From Algibacter marinivivus (GTDB lineage Bacteria > Bacteroidota > Bacteroidia > Flavobacteriales > Flavobacteriaceae), in NCBI RefSeq assembly GCF_003143755.1, contig NZ_QFRI01000002.1:293943-357942 (forward strand): DNA of 64,000 bases. Reading direction: 5' to 3'. Shown piece after piece: positions 49,801 through 59,900 of the stretch; positions within the stretch are counted from its first letter, which is position 1, and each line of letters opens with the position of its first letter. Under the pieces are notes generated by a model, which was not told the DNA's origin, did not search any database, and worked only from the letters and a program-made list of their open reading frames with translations. The position numbers and the translations under genes were made by a program.

Positions 49801-50848
49801 AACAATTCCTGAATCAACAGTACTTGATTCTGAAAATATAGAAAAACCTAAAAATGAAATTGAAGAAAAACTATTAAAGATTTGGGAAGAAACCCTAAAC
49901 ATTTCTCCAATTAGTACTAATGATAATTTCTTTGAAATTGGAGGTGATTCTATTATGAGTATTCAAATAATTTCAAAAGCTAGAAAAAATGGAGTCATGT
50001 TATCTCCAAATCAACTTTTTGAACACCAAACTATATCTGGGCTTTCTAAATTACTAATAGATGCAAAAAAACAAAAAGATGAATGGAGTTTTATGGCAAA
50101 AATCCGAAGTGAAGGGAATAAAAAACCTCTTTTTTGTATTCATTCTGGAGGAGGCCATGTTTTTTTCTATGGGTTACTTAAAAAATATCTAAAAGCAGAT
50201 AGACCCATATATGCTGTTCAACCGGTTGGTTTGTATGGTTCTGAAGACATGCATAAAAGCATTGAAGAAATGACTTCTGAATACCTGAAAGCTATTAGAA
50301 AAATACAACCCAAAGGGCCATATAATATCTTAGTGTATTGCTTCAGTACTTCAGTTGGAAATGAAATGGCTATTCAATTAGATAAAATTGGAGAAGAAAT
50401 AAATATAATAGTAGCAGATACCATGGCATCTCCATGGAATGCAACTGATAGTGATAGTCTAAAAACTCGGGTATTTTCCTTTTTAAAACGATTCCTTATG
50501 AATCCTTTTAAAGCAATAAATACATTTTTAAAAGATCGAGTTTACCTTTTAAAAGCTATAAAAGGCAAATATTTTGGTAAGTCAAAAGAGAAACAATTAG
50601 AAGAACTAAAAGCGAATCTTAGAAAAATTAGCGTAGATTATACATGGAAAAAAAATAAAGGAAATGTATCTTTATTACTAACAGAGAAACCAGATGAAAA
50701 CTTCAACAAGTTTATTGTAAAGTCTTGGAAAAAATATGCTAAAGGAGGTATAACCATTTATCCAACCAAAGGAAATCATCCCACGCTGTTTGAAGAACCA
50801 GATGTACAATTTGTTTCTGAGCAAATTGATAAATGTATTATTGATTAA
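46865..50848 (+). CDS. NRPS module C-A-PCP-TE (terminating module)
   Basis: This 1327-residue protein has an N-terminal linker (about 1-45), a condensation domain with HHIIADQWS (the usual Gly is Gln), an adenylation domain (about 490-985) with TSGSSGKPKG, NEYGPTEAS and YKTGDLAKY, a carrier domain with IGGDSIMS (Ser1029) and a thioesterase (about 1085-1327). The adenylation code by alignment is D-S-A-L-V-A-E-V-W-K, which I cannot match to a known amino acid. The thioesterase nucleophile motif is CFSTS (Ser1161) instead of GxSxG, but the Asp (VADTMASP) and His (GNHPTLFEEP) are present. The start is GTG at 46865. It should take the chain from the serine module and release the product. Confidence 0.93.
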   Translation: MEKKLNKESLLDKWKNKQKKENALAVIQKAPSDAIIPLSHGQKRFWFLQQMYPQNPFYNLSEIYEFQGDLNVDVLEKSLKLVFENHKIFKSFYTAENGSPKLNISDSVSLELEKKEFSKTSKIDVQSFLDEQAHINFDLDSAPLIKASLLKLNKSKYILFLTMHHIIADQWSMRVLRETLAKNYKSLLNDEFVEETKTEINFFDYAYWEENSQNYDKEIKYWKTKLSGKIPNLNLPNDFNRPAKPSYKGDFNSIEFSKETSLQVLETSKKLGITPFVLFLSAYYILLRNFSQQEDILIGSPVSNRNQKNLEDVFGLFIDTIVLRTSVNKSLTIFDFINEVKKMFSEALSNKDIPFDNLVKELNLERSLSTNPLFQVMFVYSTKSELPDFGDDLTLTKNSEYNAKVSKFDLTLFITDNDGKLTSTFEYATDLFEEKTIIRFQDYLKYTLNFIINDVNNRINSIPVFTENDAKLFSLNDSQNLNSFSNYKSIHSIIEDVSKKHPSNTALTFKNESITYKVLNEEANNVARKILENPPDGEIIALCLERSLDMIISMLGILKSGYAYLPIDPEYPQKRIDFILKDAGVDSILTHTLLSKHLNNCDAKQVLIDTINKKSIAFPKELPNVEETNLAYVIYTSGSSGKPKGVPITHKNIINSTASRLDFYDNNPTSFLLMSSISFDSSKAGIFWTLCTGGNLVITEKRIEQDIDEISNVIEQQKVSHTLMLPSLYQVILNNVNLSKLRSLNTVVVAGEACSKSLCKTHFKTLPNASLYNEYGPTEASVWCIAHKIKREDVNRTQIPIGKPIANSRIHLLSTEKNNVPIGVSGEIYIGGANLSKGYINRPELTESAFIKNPFSKNEKLYKTGDLAKYNNDGSIQFLGRADQQIKIRGFRVELDDIENTIDKNEQVEKCIILVKKYNKGNLKRLVAYIKPANTFNEEVLKSALKKELPDYMIPSSFILIDEMPLLPNGKIDRSLLNKTIPESTVLDSENIEKPKNEIEEKLLKIWEETLNISPISTNDNFFEIGGDSIMSIQIISKARKNGVMLSPNQLFEHQTISGLSKLLIDAKKQKDEWSFMAKIRSEGNKKPLFCIHSGGGHVFFYGLLKKYLKADRPIYAVQPVGLYGSEDMHKSIEEMTSEYLKAIRKIQPKGPYNILVYCFSTSVGNEMAIQLDKIGEEINIIVADTMASPWNATDSDSLKTRVFSFLKRFLMNPFKAINTFLKDRVYLLKAIKGKYFGKSKEKQLEELKANLRKISVDYTWKKNKGNVSLLLTEKPDENFNKFIVKSWKKYAKGGITIYPTKGNHPTLFEEPDVQFVSEQIDKCIID

Positions 50849-50859
50849 ATAATTACTAA

Positions 50860-52209
50860 ATGGCACATGTAGCAGTAATAATGACAGGTCTTACAGGTAA
50901 TTTACATGCAAGTCTTGAATTAGCATCTCGCTTTAAAAAAGAAGGAAATAAAATCACTTATTTAGCCATTAGAGATGTAAAAATTAAAGTTGAAAATAAC
51001 GGCTTTAACTACATTCAACTACCAGAAATAACACATTCAATTTCTACTGAAGATTTAGGTTTAACTCAAGGAGCTACTTGGTTTAAAAAATTTATTTTTA
51101 GCCTAAGGGATAAGAGAAATAATCATAAAAAAATTGAGGATCTTTTAAAACTTGAAGAGTATAAGAATATAATTGCTTCAATAAAACCTGATATTACTAT
51201 TATTGACAGGGAGCTACATGATATTATATTTGCTGTGTTTTCTCTTAAAATCCCAATAGTAATAAGTACTACATGGTTTTCCAACAAAATGGGAAGTGGA
51301 TTAAAACTACCACCAATAAGAACAAATATTATACCTGGTAAAGGAATAAAAGGAACGTCTCTATTTATTTTATTTAATTGGATATATATCAAATTAAAAG
51401 TTAGGGCACGTATTATCGCAAACAAGATTTTTTTTAAAGATTATAGGCGTCAAGGGTTACTTAATTATGCAAACAAGGTTGGATTTCCAATCAAAGAAAT
51501 AGTTGCTAGTAATTTACCCAATTTATTTGTTTACCCTTATATAAAGACCCTAAGTATGACTATGAGTGAAATGGACTTTAATCATATTCCAGATAAAGAA
51601 CTACACTATATAGGGCCAATGGTTTTTGAATCAAGAGATAATAATGCTTCTTCAAAAATTAGCGAGAAATTAAAAACAATATTTAATCAGAAATTAAATG
51701 ATAATAAAAAATTAATTTTCTGTTCTGTGAGTACATTAGTATCTGGAGATATTATTTTTTTAAAAAAACTTATAAGTGCAGTAAGCAATGTAAATAATTA
51801 CCAATTAATCATAACTCTAGGAGATAAAATAGACAAAAACATATTTAAAAATACCCCAGAAAATGTTTACTTATTTAATTGGGTTCCTCAATTAGAAGTC
51901 TTAAAACATGCAGATTTAAATATTAATCATGGAGGTATTAATAGTATAAATGAATGCATTCATTTTAAAGTACCCATGCTGGTATACTCTGGCAAGAATT
52001 TTGACCAAAACGGTTGTGCGGCACGAATTCATTATCATAGACTTGGAATCATGGGAGATAAGGATAAAGATTCTTCAAAAGAGATAAAGGAAAATTTAGA
52101 AACAATTCTTTCTAATAAAATTTATACAGAAAATTTAAATAAATTCAATAAGATTTATCTTAATTACCAACAAAAAAACCTTTCAAAAATTTTAAAACTA
52201 AAATCTTAA
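50860..52209 (+). CDS. GT1-family glycosyltransferase
   Basis: This 449-residue cytoplasmic glycosyltransferase has a GT-B fold typical of MGT/UGT enzymes: the N-terminal MTGLTGNLHASLELASRF acceptor domain and the C-terminal donor motif NHGGINSINECIHFKVPMLV. The sequence before it, NWVPQLEVLKHADL, matches the nucleotide-sugar-binding region. It starts 11 bases after the terminating NRPS gene, so glycosylation of the peptide or its precursor is the simplest role. A carotenoid acceptor is the main alternative. Confidence 0.85.
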   Translation: MAHVAVIMTGLTGNLHASLELASRFKKEGNKITYLAIRDVKIKVENNGFNYIQLPEITHSISTEDLGLTQGATWFKKFIFSLRDKRNNHKKIEDLLKLEEYKNIIASIKPDITIIDRELHDIIFAVFSLKIPIVISTTWFSNKMGSGLKLPPIRTNIIPGKGIKGTSLFILFNWIYIKLKVRARIIANKIFFKDYRRQGLLNYANKVGFPIKEIVASNLPNLFVYPYIKTLSMTMSEMDFNHIPDKELHYIGPMVFESRDNNASSKISEKLKTIFNQKLNDNKKLIFCSVSTLVSGDIIFLKKLISAVSNVNNYQLIITLGDKIDKNIFKNTPENVYLFNWVPQLEVLKHADLNINHGGINSINECIHFKVPMLVYSGKNFDQNGCAARIHYHRLGIMGDKDKDSSKEIKENLETILSNKIYTENLNKFNKIYLNYQQKNLSKILKLKS

Positions 52210-52233
52210 CATCGATTTTACAATTCTTATCTG

Positions 52234-52962
52234 ATGATTGAATTAAGTGGGGACTTATTTAAAATTACTAAAAAACAGATTCATGTTTGGTTTATTAATT
52301 TAGATATTACTGAGGAAAAAATCATCCATTTGAATCATTTTTTATCAGAAGATGAAATTATCAAAGCTTCAAAATTTCGTTTTAAAAAAGATAAAAATTG
52401 TTCTATAATATCTAGAGGTGCATTACGTCTTTTATCAGGTAAATACTTAAATACTAATCCAAAAACGATAAAATTTAAATATGGTGACTTTGGAAAACCA
52501 TATTATGACATGCACACGGAACTCAAATTTAACGTATCGCATTCAGGAAATATGGCAGTAATAGCTTTTGTTTTGAATTGCGAAATAGGTGTTGATATTG
52601 AAAAGCTTAAATATGATTTTGAGGTTATGGATATCGTCGATAATTATTTTTCTGAAAGTGAAATAGAATCACTGAAGAAATTGCCTGGTCAAGATCAAGT
52701 AAAAGGTTTTTATAGATGTTGGACTAGAAAGGAATCATTTATAAAAGCTAAGTCTAAAGGGCTTTCTTTTCCTTTAGATGCCTTCTCAGTGAGTATAAAT
52801 TCAGATGAAGAAGCAGAAATTTCAGAAACAAAATGGGATAAAAAAGAAAAAGATTTATGGAATCTATTTTCGTTTACACCTCAAAAGGAATATATAGGTG
52901 CAGTATCTGTAAGAGGAAATATTGAAAATATTAAGTATTTCAACCTTAATGAATTATTATAA
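52234..52962 (+). CDS. 4'-phosphopantetheinyl transferase (Sfp type)
   Basis: This 242-residue enzyme transfers phosphopantetheine from CoA to carrier proteins. Motifs in order are KYGDFGKPYYD, FNVSHSGNMAVIAF, GVDIEKLKYDF (Mg-binding Asp and Glu) and WTRKESFIKAKSKGL (catalytic Glu/Lys). It is the last gene of the rightward operon, 24 bases after the glycosyltransferase, and should activate the three carrier domains encoded nearby. It converges with the PorP/SprF gene. Confidence 0.93.
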   Translation: MIELSGDLFKITKKQIHVWFINLDITEEKIIHLNHFLSEDEIIKASKFRFKKDKNCSIISRGALRLLSGKYLNTNPKTIKFKYGDFGKPYYDMHTELKFNVSHSGNMAVIAFVLNCEIGVDIEKLKYDFEVMDIVDNYFSESEIESLKKLPGQDQVKGFYRCWTRKESFIKAKSKGLSFPLDAFSVSINSDEEAEISETKWDKKEKDLWNLFSFTPQKEYIGAVSVRGNIENIKYFNLNELL

Positions 52963-52972
52963 TACACCTCAA

Positions 52973-53956
52973 CTATTTACGTACAGCACTTTGCGTACAT
53001 GGACAATTACTAATACCTTGTAAAAAGTTTAACCCTATAGTTACAACGTGTGTTCCAGAATTATACGCTGACAATTCGTTAGTTGTAATTTGGTATGCAT
53101 AACCAAAGTAAAAAATAGACTTTTGGAAACCAACCATAGGCCCAACGTTTAAAGGTTTAAAAAACTGATCGTTTAAGAAACGGTAAGAGATTCCTGCCCA
53201 AAAATAGTCATCATTTCTATTGTACTTTCTAAACTTGAAATTAACATCAGTACTAGAACGCTTATCACTACTAAACATTTGGTAGTATATAGATGGTTCG
53301 AATTCTAAACCACTTTTCTTAGGCCCTCTAAAAGTATAACCTGAATAAATTTGATAGTTTAAAAGTAAATTAGGTTCTGAAACTCTAATGGTTTTATCTA
53401 GTTTTTTATCTAAAATATTATTGGCATTAAAACTAAAGAAGGCACCTTTATATCTAAATAAAGCTCCAACATCAAAATTATTGTTAGATGTTCTTCTATC
53501 GTCTGTTATAAAAGGATCTATTATCGGGTTTTCATAAGTCGTGTTAAAATTATTTATGTCTATCCTGAAATTATTTATGTTATAAGAAATACCAAAAGAC
53601 AAATACATTTTTGAATAATAATCTAGAACTAAGTGATGTGCAAAAGATATTTTTCCACCAGTTTGAATCGTATTTCCATTTCTATCATTATAAAAAGATA
53701 AACCTAAACCTGTTCTGTCAGCAATTCTAATATCTCCGTATATAGATTGGTTGTCTGGAGCGCCTTTAATACCTACCCATTGAGTTAGCCCGTTTGCTCT
53801 AATCTTTAAATTATCTCCAATACCTGCATAGGTTGGAGATACTACAAAGTTATTATCAGCTAAATACTGAGTAAAAACTGGTAAATTCAGCTCCTGCCCA
53901 TAGCCATTAGCTATAAAGACAAGTAATAGAATTTTATATATATATTTTAATCGCAT
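52973..53956 (-). CDS. PorP/SprF family outer-membrane protein (type IX secretion)
   Basis: This 327-residue protein has a signal peptide and the PorP/SprF beta-barrel pattern: QELNLPVFTQYLADNNFVVSP, YAGIGDNLKIRANGLTQWVGI, then FRYKGAFFSFNANNILDK. SprF-like proteins help secrete and anchor SprB-like adhesins that carry a type B T9SS signal. It starts 22 bases downstream of the giant adhesin gene, the usual sprB-sprF arrangement. Confidence 0.92.
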   Translation of the reverse strand: MRLKYIYKILLLVFIANGYGQELNLPVFTQYLADNNFVVSPTYAGIGDNLKIRANGLTQWVGIKGAPDNQSIYGDIRIADRTGLGLSFYNDRNGNTIQTGGKISFAHHLVLDYYSKMYLSFGISYNINNFRIDINNFNTTYENPIIDPFITDDRRTSNNNFDVGALFRYKGAFFSFNANNILDKKLDKTIRVSEPNLLLNYQIYSGYTFRGPKKSGLEFEPSIYYQMFSSDKRSSTDVNFKFRKYNRNDDYFWAGISYRFLNDQFFKPLNVGPMVGFQKSIFYFGYAYQITTNELSAYNSGTHVVTIGLNFLQGISNCPCTQSAVRK

Positions 53957-53978
53957 AATTCTCTCTTTAGGGTTTTAA

Positions 53979-56900
53979 TTATCTATACAATGTAAAATGA
54001 CCAACAAACTCGCGTTTATCTTGAGGTTCGTTTAATTTTACAACATACCAATAATCCCCAGTAGGTAGCTCAACTCCTCTGTATTTACCATCCCACTTAT
54101 CCCCTATCTTTAAAGTGGCAATTTTTCGTCCATACCTATCAAAAATATCGAAGGTTAAATTTCTATACTGGTTAGCACAACCTGGTCCCCAATCATCTAA
54201 ATTACCATCTCCATTTGGTGTAAAATAATTTGGAATACATACATCTATAAATTCAAAGAACCTAGTAGCAGAAACTTCACAGCCATTGGAATCAATTACA
54301 GTTACTGTATAATCACCTGATTCAAAAATCAAGAACGTATTTTCATTTCCATACGAAACTCCATTTAATCTAAACTCATAAGGTGTTGCACCGCCAGAAG
54401 CATTTGCAACAATTTCATTTAATCCACCATCATCTAAAGCTAATGCAAGTGGCTGAAAAGTGTCTATAATAAAAGGAATTCCGCTATCAGTGATTTGTAC
54501 ACAACCATTTGGATGACGTACTTCTATACTATGAGGTCCTGGGGCTAAGTTTTCATAAATACCTGTTCCAGTTGAAAATACTCCTCCATCCAACGCATAT
54601 TCTAAAACTGAAGTATCAACAATACTAGAATCAACTGTAACAGTTACTCTATTGGTAACTGTATTGGTATTGTTTGTTAAATCATTAATACATTCATATT
54701 CAATATTGGCTAAAGGATCAAGAATTACTGGCTCCGCTAATGGAATTGAGAATGGGCTATCTCCAATACAACTACCACTATCTAAAACATAAACCATTTT
54801 CTCTCCACCTTCTAATCCAGAAAAAGTATAAGATGTAACTCCTAGCGGTAATGGTATATATGTAATATCATCTAAACTCACACTATATGGTGGTTCTCCT
54901 CCTAAAATGTTTATTGTAAACTCACCTGTAGAATCACCATCACATGGAGCCTCACTAATAATAGTATAATTAAATCCTAAAGGAAGTGGTTGACCTATAT
55001 CAAAGTTATAGGTTACAAAACACCCTAATTCATCTTGAACAACAATATCATAATTTCCAGGAGATAGATTTTCAACTGTATCTAAATCGAAAAACTGATC
55101 TAATTGAGGTGAAATTGCATACTTGATAATACCAGAACCACCATTAGCAGTAATTTCTAACATACCATCATTCTCTCCATTACAAGTCACATCAATAGGA
55201 TTGAACGTTACATCAAGAGGTGATGAAGCATTTGTAATAGGAATAGTTGCTGAAATTTCTAAACAATCTCCGCTATTCACTTGTACTTGATAATTCCCAA
55301 CAGGAAGGTTTGTAAAAACTCCCGGACTATCTTGAGTAACAGGTACAATTGGGTTTCCTGCTGTATCTTGTAAAGTGTAAACATAACTTCCAAGGCCTCC
55401 TTCCGCGGAAGCGATAATAACACCATTGTCATCTCCAGCACAATTTATTACTGTATTTGTTGTGTCTAAATTAACGCTTAACGTTGGTAAAGTATCTATT
55501 GTAATATCGTTTGAAACATTAGCAGAACAACTATTTGCATCTCTAACATAAAAGCTGAAAGTTCCTGTAGTAACTGGAAAAGTAACTGATGATGCAAAGG
55601 TTCCTAATATTGTTGTAAATGAAGCTGTATCACTATACTCATAACTACCTGTACCTCCTGAAGCACTTAGTGTTAATGTAGATTGTGTTGTACATGTTTG
55701 AGATGATGCTTTAACCAAATCAACTTGAATTTCTGTTGGTTCTGCAATAACTACATCAGCTGAAGTAAACTCACAATTATATCCATCAGATATAACTACG
55801 TTATAAGTTCCTACTCCTAAATCATTAAATACAGGAGAAGTTTGTGGACCAGATGATGTTACTGTTGGCGATAACATATTTAATGTATACGTATAGTTTG
55901 TTCCTTCCCCTCCAGTAACAGCACTAGCTGTAATACTTGCGTTTGTATCTCCAAAACATGACAACAAACTAGGTGTAGCCGTAATAGTTCCATCTATTGG
56001 GGTTGGCAAATTAAGTGGTATATTTTCTGAAACTATACACCCACCAGCATCTCTTACACTTACCGTATAAGATCCTGCAGATAAATTAGTAAACGTTCCG
56101 TTAGATGAATAAGCAACTGAAGCTGTTCCTGTTAATTCGTATTCATAAGTTCCCCAACCTCCAGTTGCAGTGGCTGTAATTGTTCCTCTACCATCATCAC
56201 AAGTAACATTGGATGTTTCTATAGCAACCAAATCCAGTGGTTCAGAAGGTGATGGAATAATCACAGTAGAAGTTACCGAACAAAATGGGCTTGCTGTTTC
56301 TGTAATAACTACCGAATATGTTCCTCCCAAAAGGCCTGAAACTAATTCTGGATTAGTAGATGTATTAGCATTAACAACTCCAAAAACTGAAGCTGATGAA
56401 CTATCAAAAACTTCATATGTGTATGGTCCTGAATAACCGCTAACGTTCAATTCGAATGTTCCATCATTATCACCAAAACATGTTACTGGTGTTGGTGTAG
56501 TTGTAAATGTTGGTGGTATTGCTTCTGGAATTACTACAGTAACTTCTTCAAAACATGTTGTTGTTATATCTGTTATAGTAACTGTATAAGTTCCAGATGG
56601 TACACCTGAAAACACATTTCCTGTTAGAGAAATTGAACCTAGGCTTGGACTTATATTATATGAATAAAATCCAGTTCCTCCAGAGCCTGTTATAGTTATT
56701 TCTCCATCATCATTATTACATGTTGATAATGCTGTTATTGCTGGTATAATTTCTAACGGCGCTTCAATATCAATTGAAACTAAATTACCGCATCCATTAG
56801 CATCTTGTATTTCAAGAGTATGCGTTCCTGATGATAAATTAGATATCGTAAAAGGTGCAGTTCTTGTTTGAAAAACACCTCCATCAATACTATAAGTATA

Positions 56901-59900
56901 TGGCGCAATACCTGCAGTTGTTAGCGTTACATCTATTTCAAAATTACCTTCTGCAATTGTACATTGATTATTTAAAGTTGCACTAATTACTGGTTCAGTA
57001 TCTATATCTATAATTTCATTAATTCTTACTTCACAATCGTTAGCATCTCTAACTACAATATCCCAATTGGTTCTGACTGCATAATCTAAATTTAAAACGT
57101 TATTCGTTCCAAAGTCTGCTAATGTTGGTATGAATCCAACAGCACCTGAAGCATATCTGTAAGGACCTGTTCCGCCAGTAGCTGTAATAGTTACTTGTGC
57201 GCCTACATTACAATTTGCATTTTCTTCTGCAGTTACAGCAGCAACAAGAGTTTGAATAGGTTGTGTTATTTGGAATGTTTCAGAAACCGTACATAAAGTT
57301 CCATCAACCTCTCTAACAAATAATGTATAATTGCCAGCAGGCAAACCTGTAATGGTTCCACTTACAGAAGCTCCTGTTAAACCTGTAAAAGTTCCGTTTT
57401 GTACAGGAATTATTGGTGTGTTTGTTAATTCATCTTGAACTTCGTAATATATTGTAGTAACAGATGCATCATAATTCAAGACCGTGAAATCTAAAACTCC
57501 ATTATTGTCACCATTACAGCTTACATCAGTTGTTGTAAGTGCATCAATATCTATATCTGATAAAGTAGGTGTTGTAACTTCTATAATTGAAAAACAACCT
57601 CCAGAATCAATAACTTGAAATTGATACGTTACGCCATGGTTTAATCCTGTAAATGCATGCGTTGTTGAAGGTGTAGGTCCAAAACTTGTAGCAGGTTGAC
57701 CGTATATAGAATATGTAAATGGTCCTGCTCCTGAAACTACTGAAATATCGACTGTAGCACCTGTAGCACATGAGCCTGTTGAAGCGTTTCCGATTAAATT
57801 AATACTTGGAGGTGTTTCTATTCTTTGAACACCACTAATATATTCACAACCATTTGCATCGACAATAGTTACATAATAATCTCCAAAATTTAATCCTGTA
57901 AAGGTTTGAGTAATTGAAGCTGTAGTTATACTTAATCCTATTTGAGTAAAAGTATTATCAAATAATGTATATACATATGGTGCAATTCCACCAGAATTAA
58001 TAGTTACATCCAAGCTACCTGGTGCGTTAGTATTTGCAATACATTGAACTGGATTTCTAACTATTGTAACGTCTATTGGTGCAGGGTCTATCAAATTAAC
58101 AGTTCCTGATACATCACAATTTTTACTATCTCTAATAACATAATTGTAAGCCCCAGCAACTAAACCTCCAAATACATTTGAAGATACAAAAGTCGTTCCT
58201 CCATCAATACTATAAGTAAATGGTGCTTGACCTGTTAAAGCTGTTAAAGTAACAGAACCATCACTATATCCGTTACAAGTTGGGTTAGTTATTGCATCTG
58301 AAGCAGTAACCGAAACAGGATCACTTAGTGTTTGAATTCCAGATTCAACAATACAACCATTTGCATCTGTAATTTGAAATTGATAAGTTCCATCTGAAGT
58401 AGCTATATGAGAAAAAGTAGTTCCTACAACAGCAGTTGTACTTCCGTAAGTTCCTCCATTAAATGATGTAGCATAAGCAAAAGGTGCGGTTCCGCCAGTT
58501 ATTGTACCAGTAATAATTCCATCTGGTGATATTGTACAATCAATATCTTTTGTAATTACTGTACTGACTGCTATTGGAGGTAATGGAGCAATAGTAAATG
58601 TTTCACTATATAAACATCCATTTGCATCTCTTACTTGAAATGTATAAGTATTTGGGCTTAATCCTGTAAAAATATTTGAATTTTGATAAGCAGTAACTGA
58701 ACCTGATGGCGCTATAATTTGATATTCCAAAGGTGAAGTACCACCTGTTGTTCCAGTAATTGTAATATCAGAAGTAATTGCTGGACAACTTAAAGGTGTA
58801 CTACTAAAATCCATATCTGTTGGTGGATTTAGTGCTAATATATCTATTGGAGCCGCTATAAATGCACAACCACTTGAGTCTCTTATTGTAACTGTATATG
58901 TTCCTTCAGATAATCCTGTAAATGTTGTTCCAGGTTGAAAGTTAATACCATCCAAACTGTATGTATATGGCGCTGTTCCGCCAGCAACCCCAGAAACTGT
59001 AATTATTCCATCAGAAGTACAACTTAACGGAGTAGTTAAAGTAGCAGTACCTGTTACAGTTGCTAAAGTAGTTATATTAATCGTTTGTGGAGTAGTTGTA
59101 CAAACATCTGCAGCACCTGAACTGTATCTTACAACAACATCATAATTCCCTGAAGCTAGACCTGTAAATGTATTAGAGTTTGAAAATGAAACTCCATTAT
59201 CTATGCTATACTCCAAAGTATTGCCATTAGGATTGGTAACATTAATTGTAATCGTCCCGACATCCCCAGTATCAGAACAAGCTATATCTGTTGACGAAAC
59301 TGTAAAATCTGGAGCAAGAATAGCATTAACCGTTATTGAAGTTTCAGCAGAACAATTATTAGAATCAACAACTGTAATCGTAAATGTTCCTGGAGCCGTA
59401 ACTGGTATTGTAGGTATAGTTTGAAAATCTGTCGCACCATTAACAAAATAGAAATATGGAGGCGTTCCTCCTGTTGGATAGACTGTGATTTCTCCATCAG
59501 TACAAGTAAGAGGTGTTGTTAAAGCTGAAGTTGCTTCTAATAAAGAGGGTTCAACAATATCAATATCTTCAGAATAAATACAACCATCATCAGTTGAAAC
59601 ATCAATAGTGTAAGTTGCTGGATTTAAATTAGAAAACGTATAATTATTTGGATTGATTGGTCCTACACTATTTACTAAAGTTCCGCCTTGAGAAATTGAA
59701 AAATAATATTGTGGACGAACATCGTTAGCAGCAATAGAAATGCTTCCTAAATCGCCATAACAAAGTGGTTGTGTAATGATATTTGAAACTGTAAAATCTG
59801 TTTGTCTGATTTGTATATCTGGTACTGTAAAAATACATGGGTTTGGGTCTACGCCTATTTGTCTAATAGATACTGTATATATGCCAGGTGTTGTTACAGA

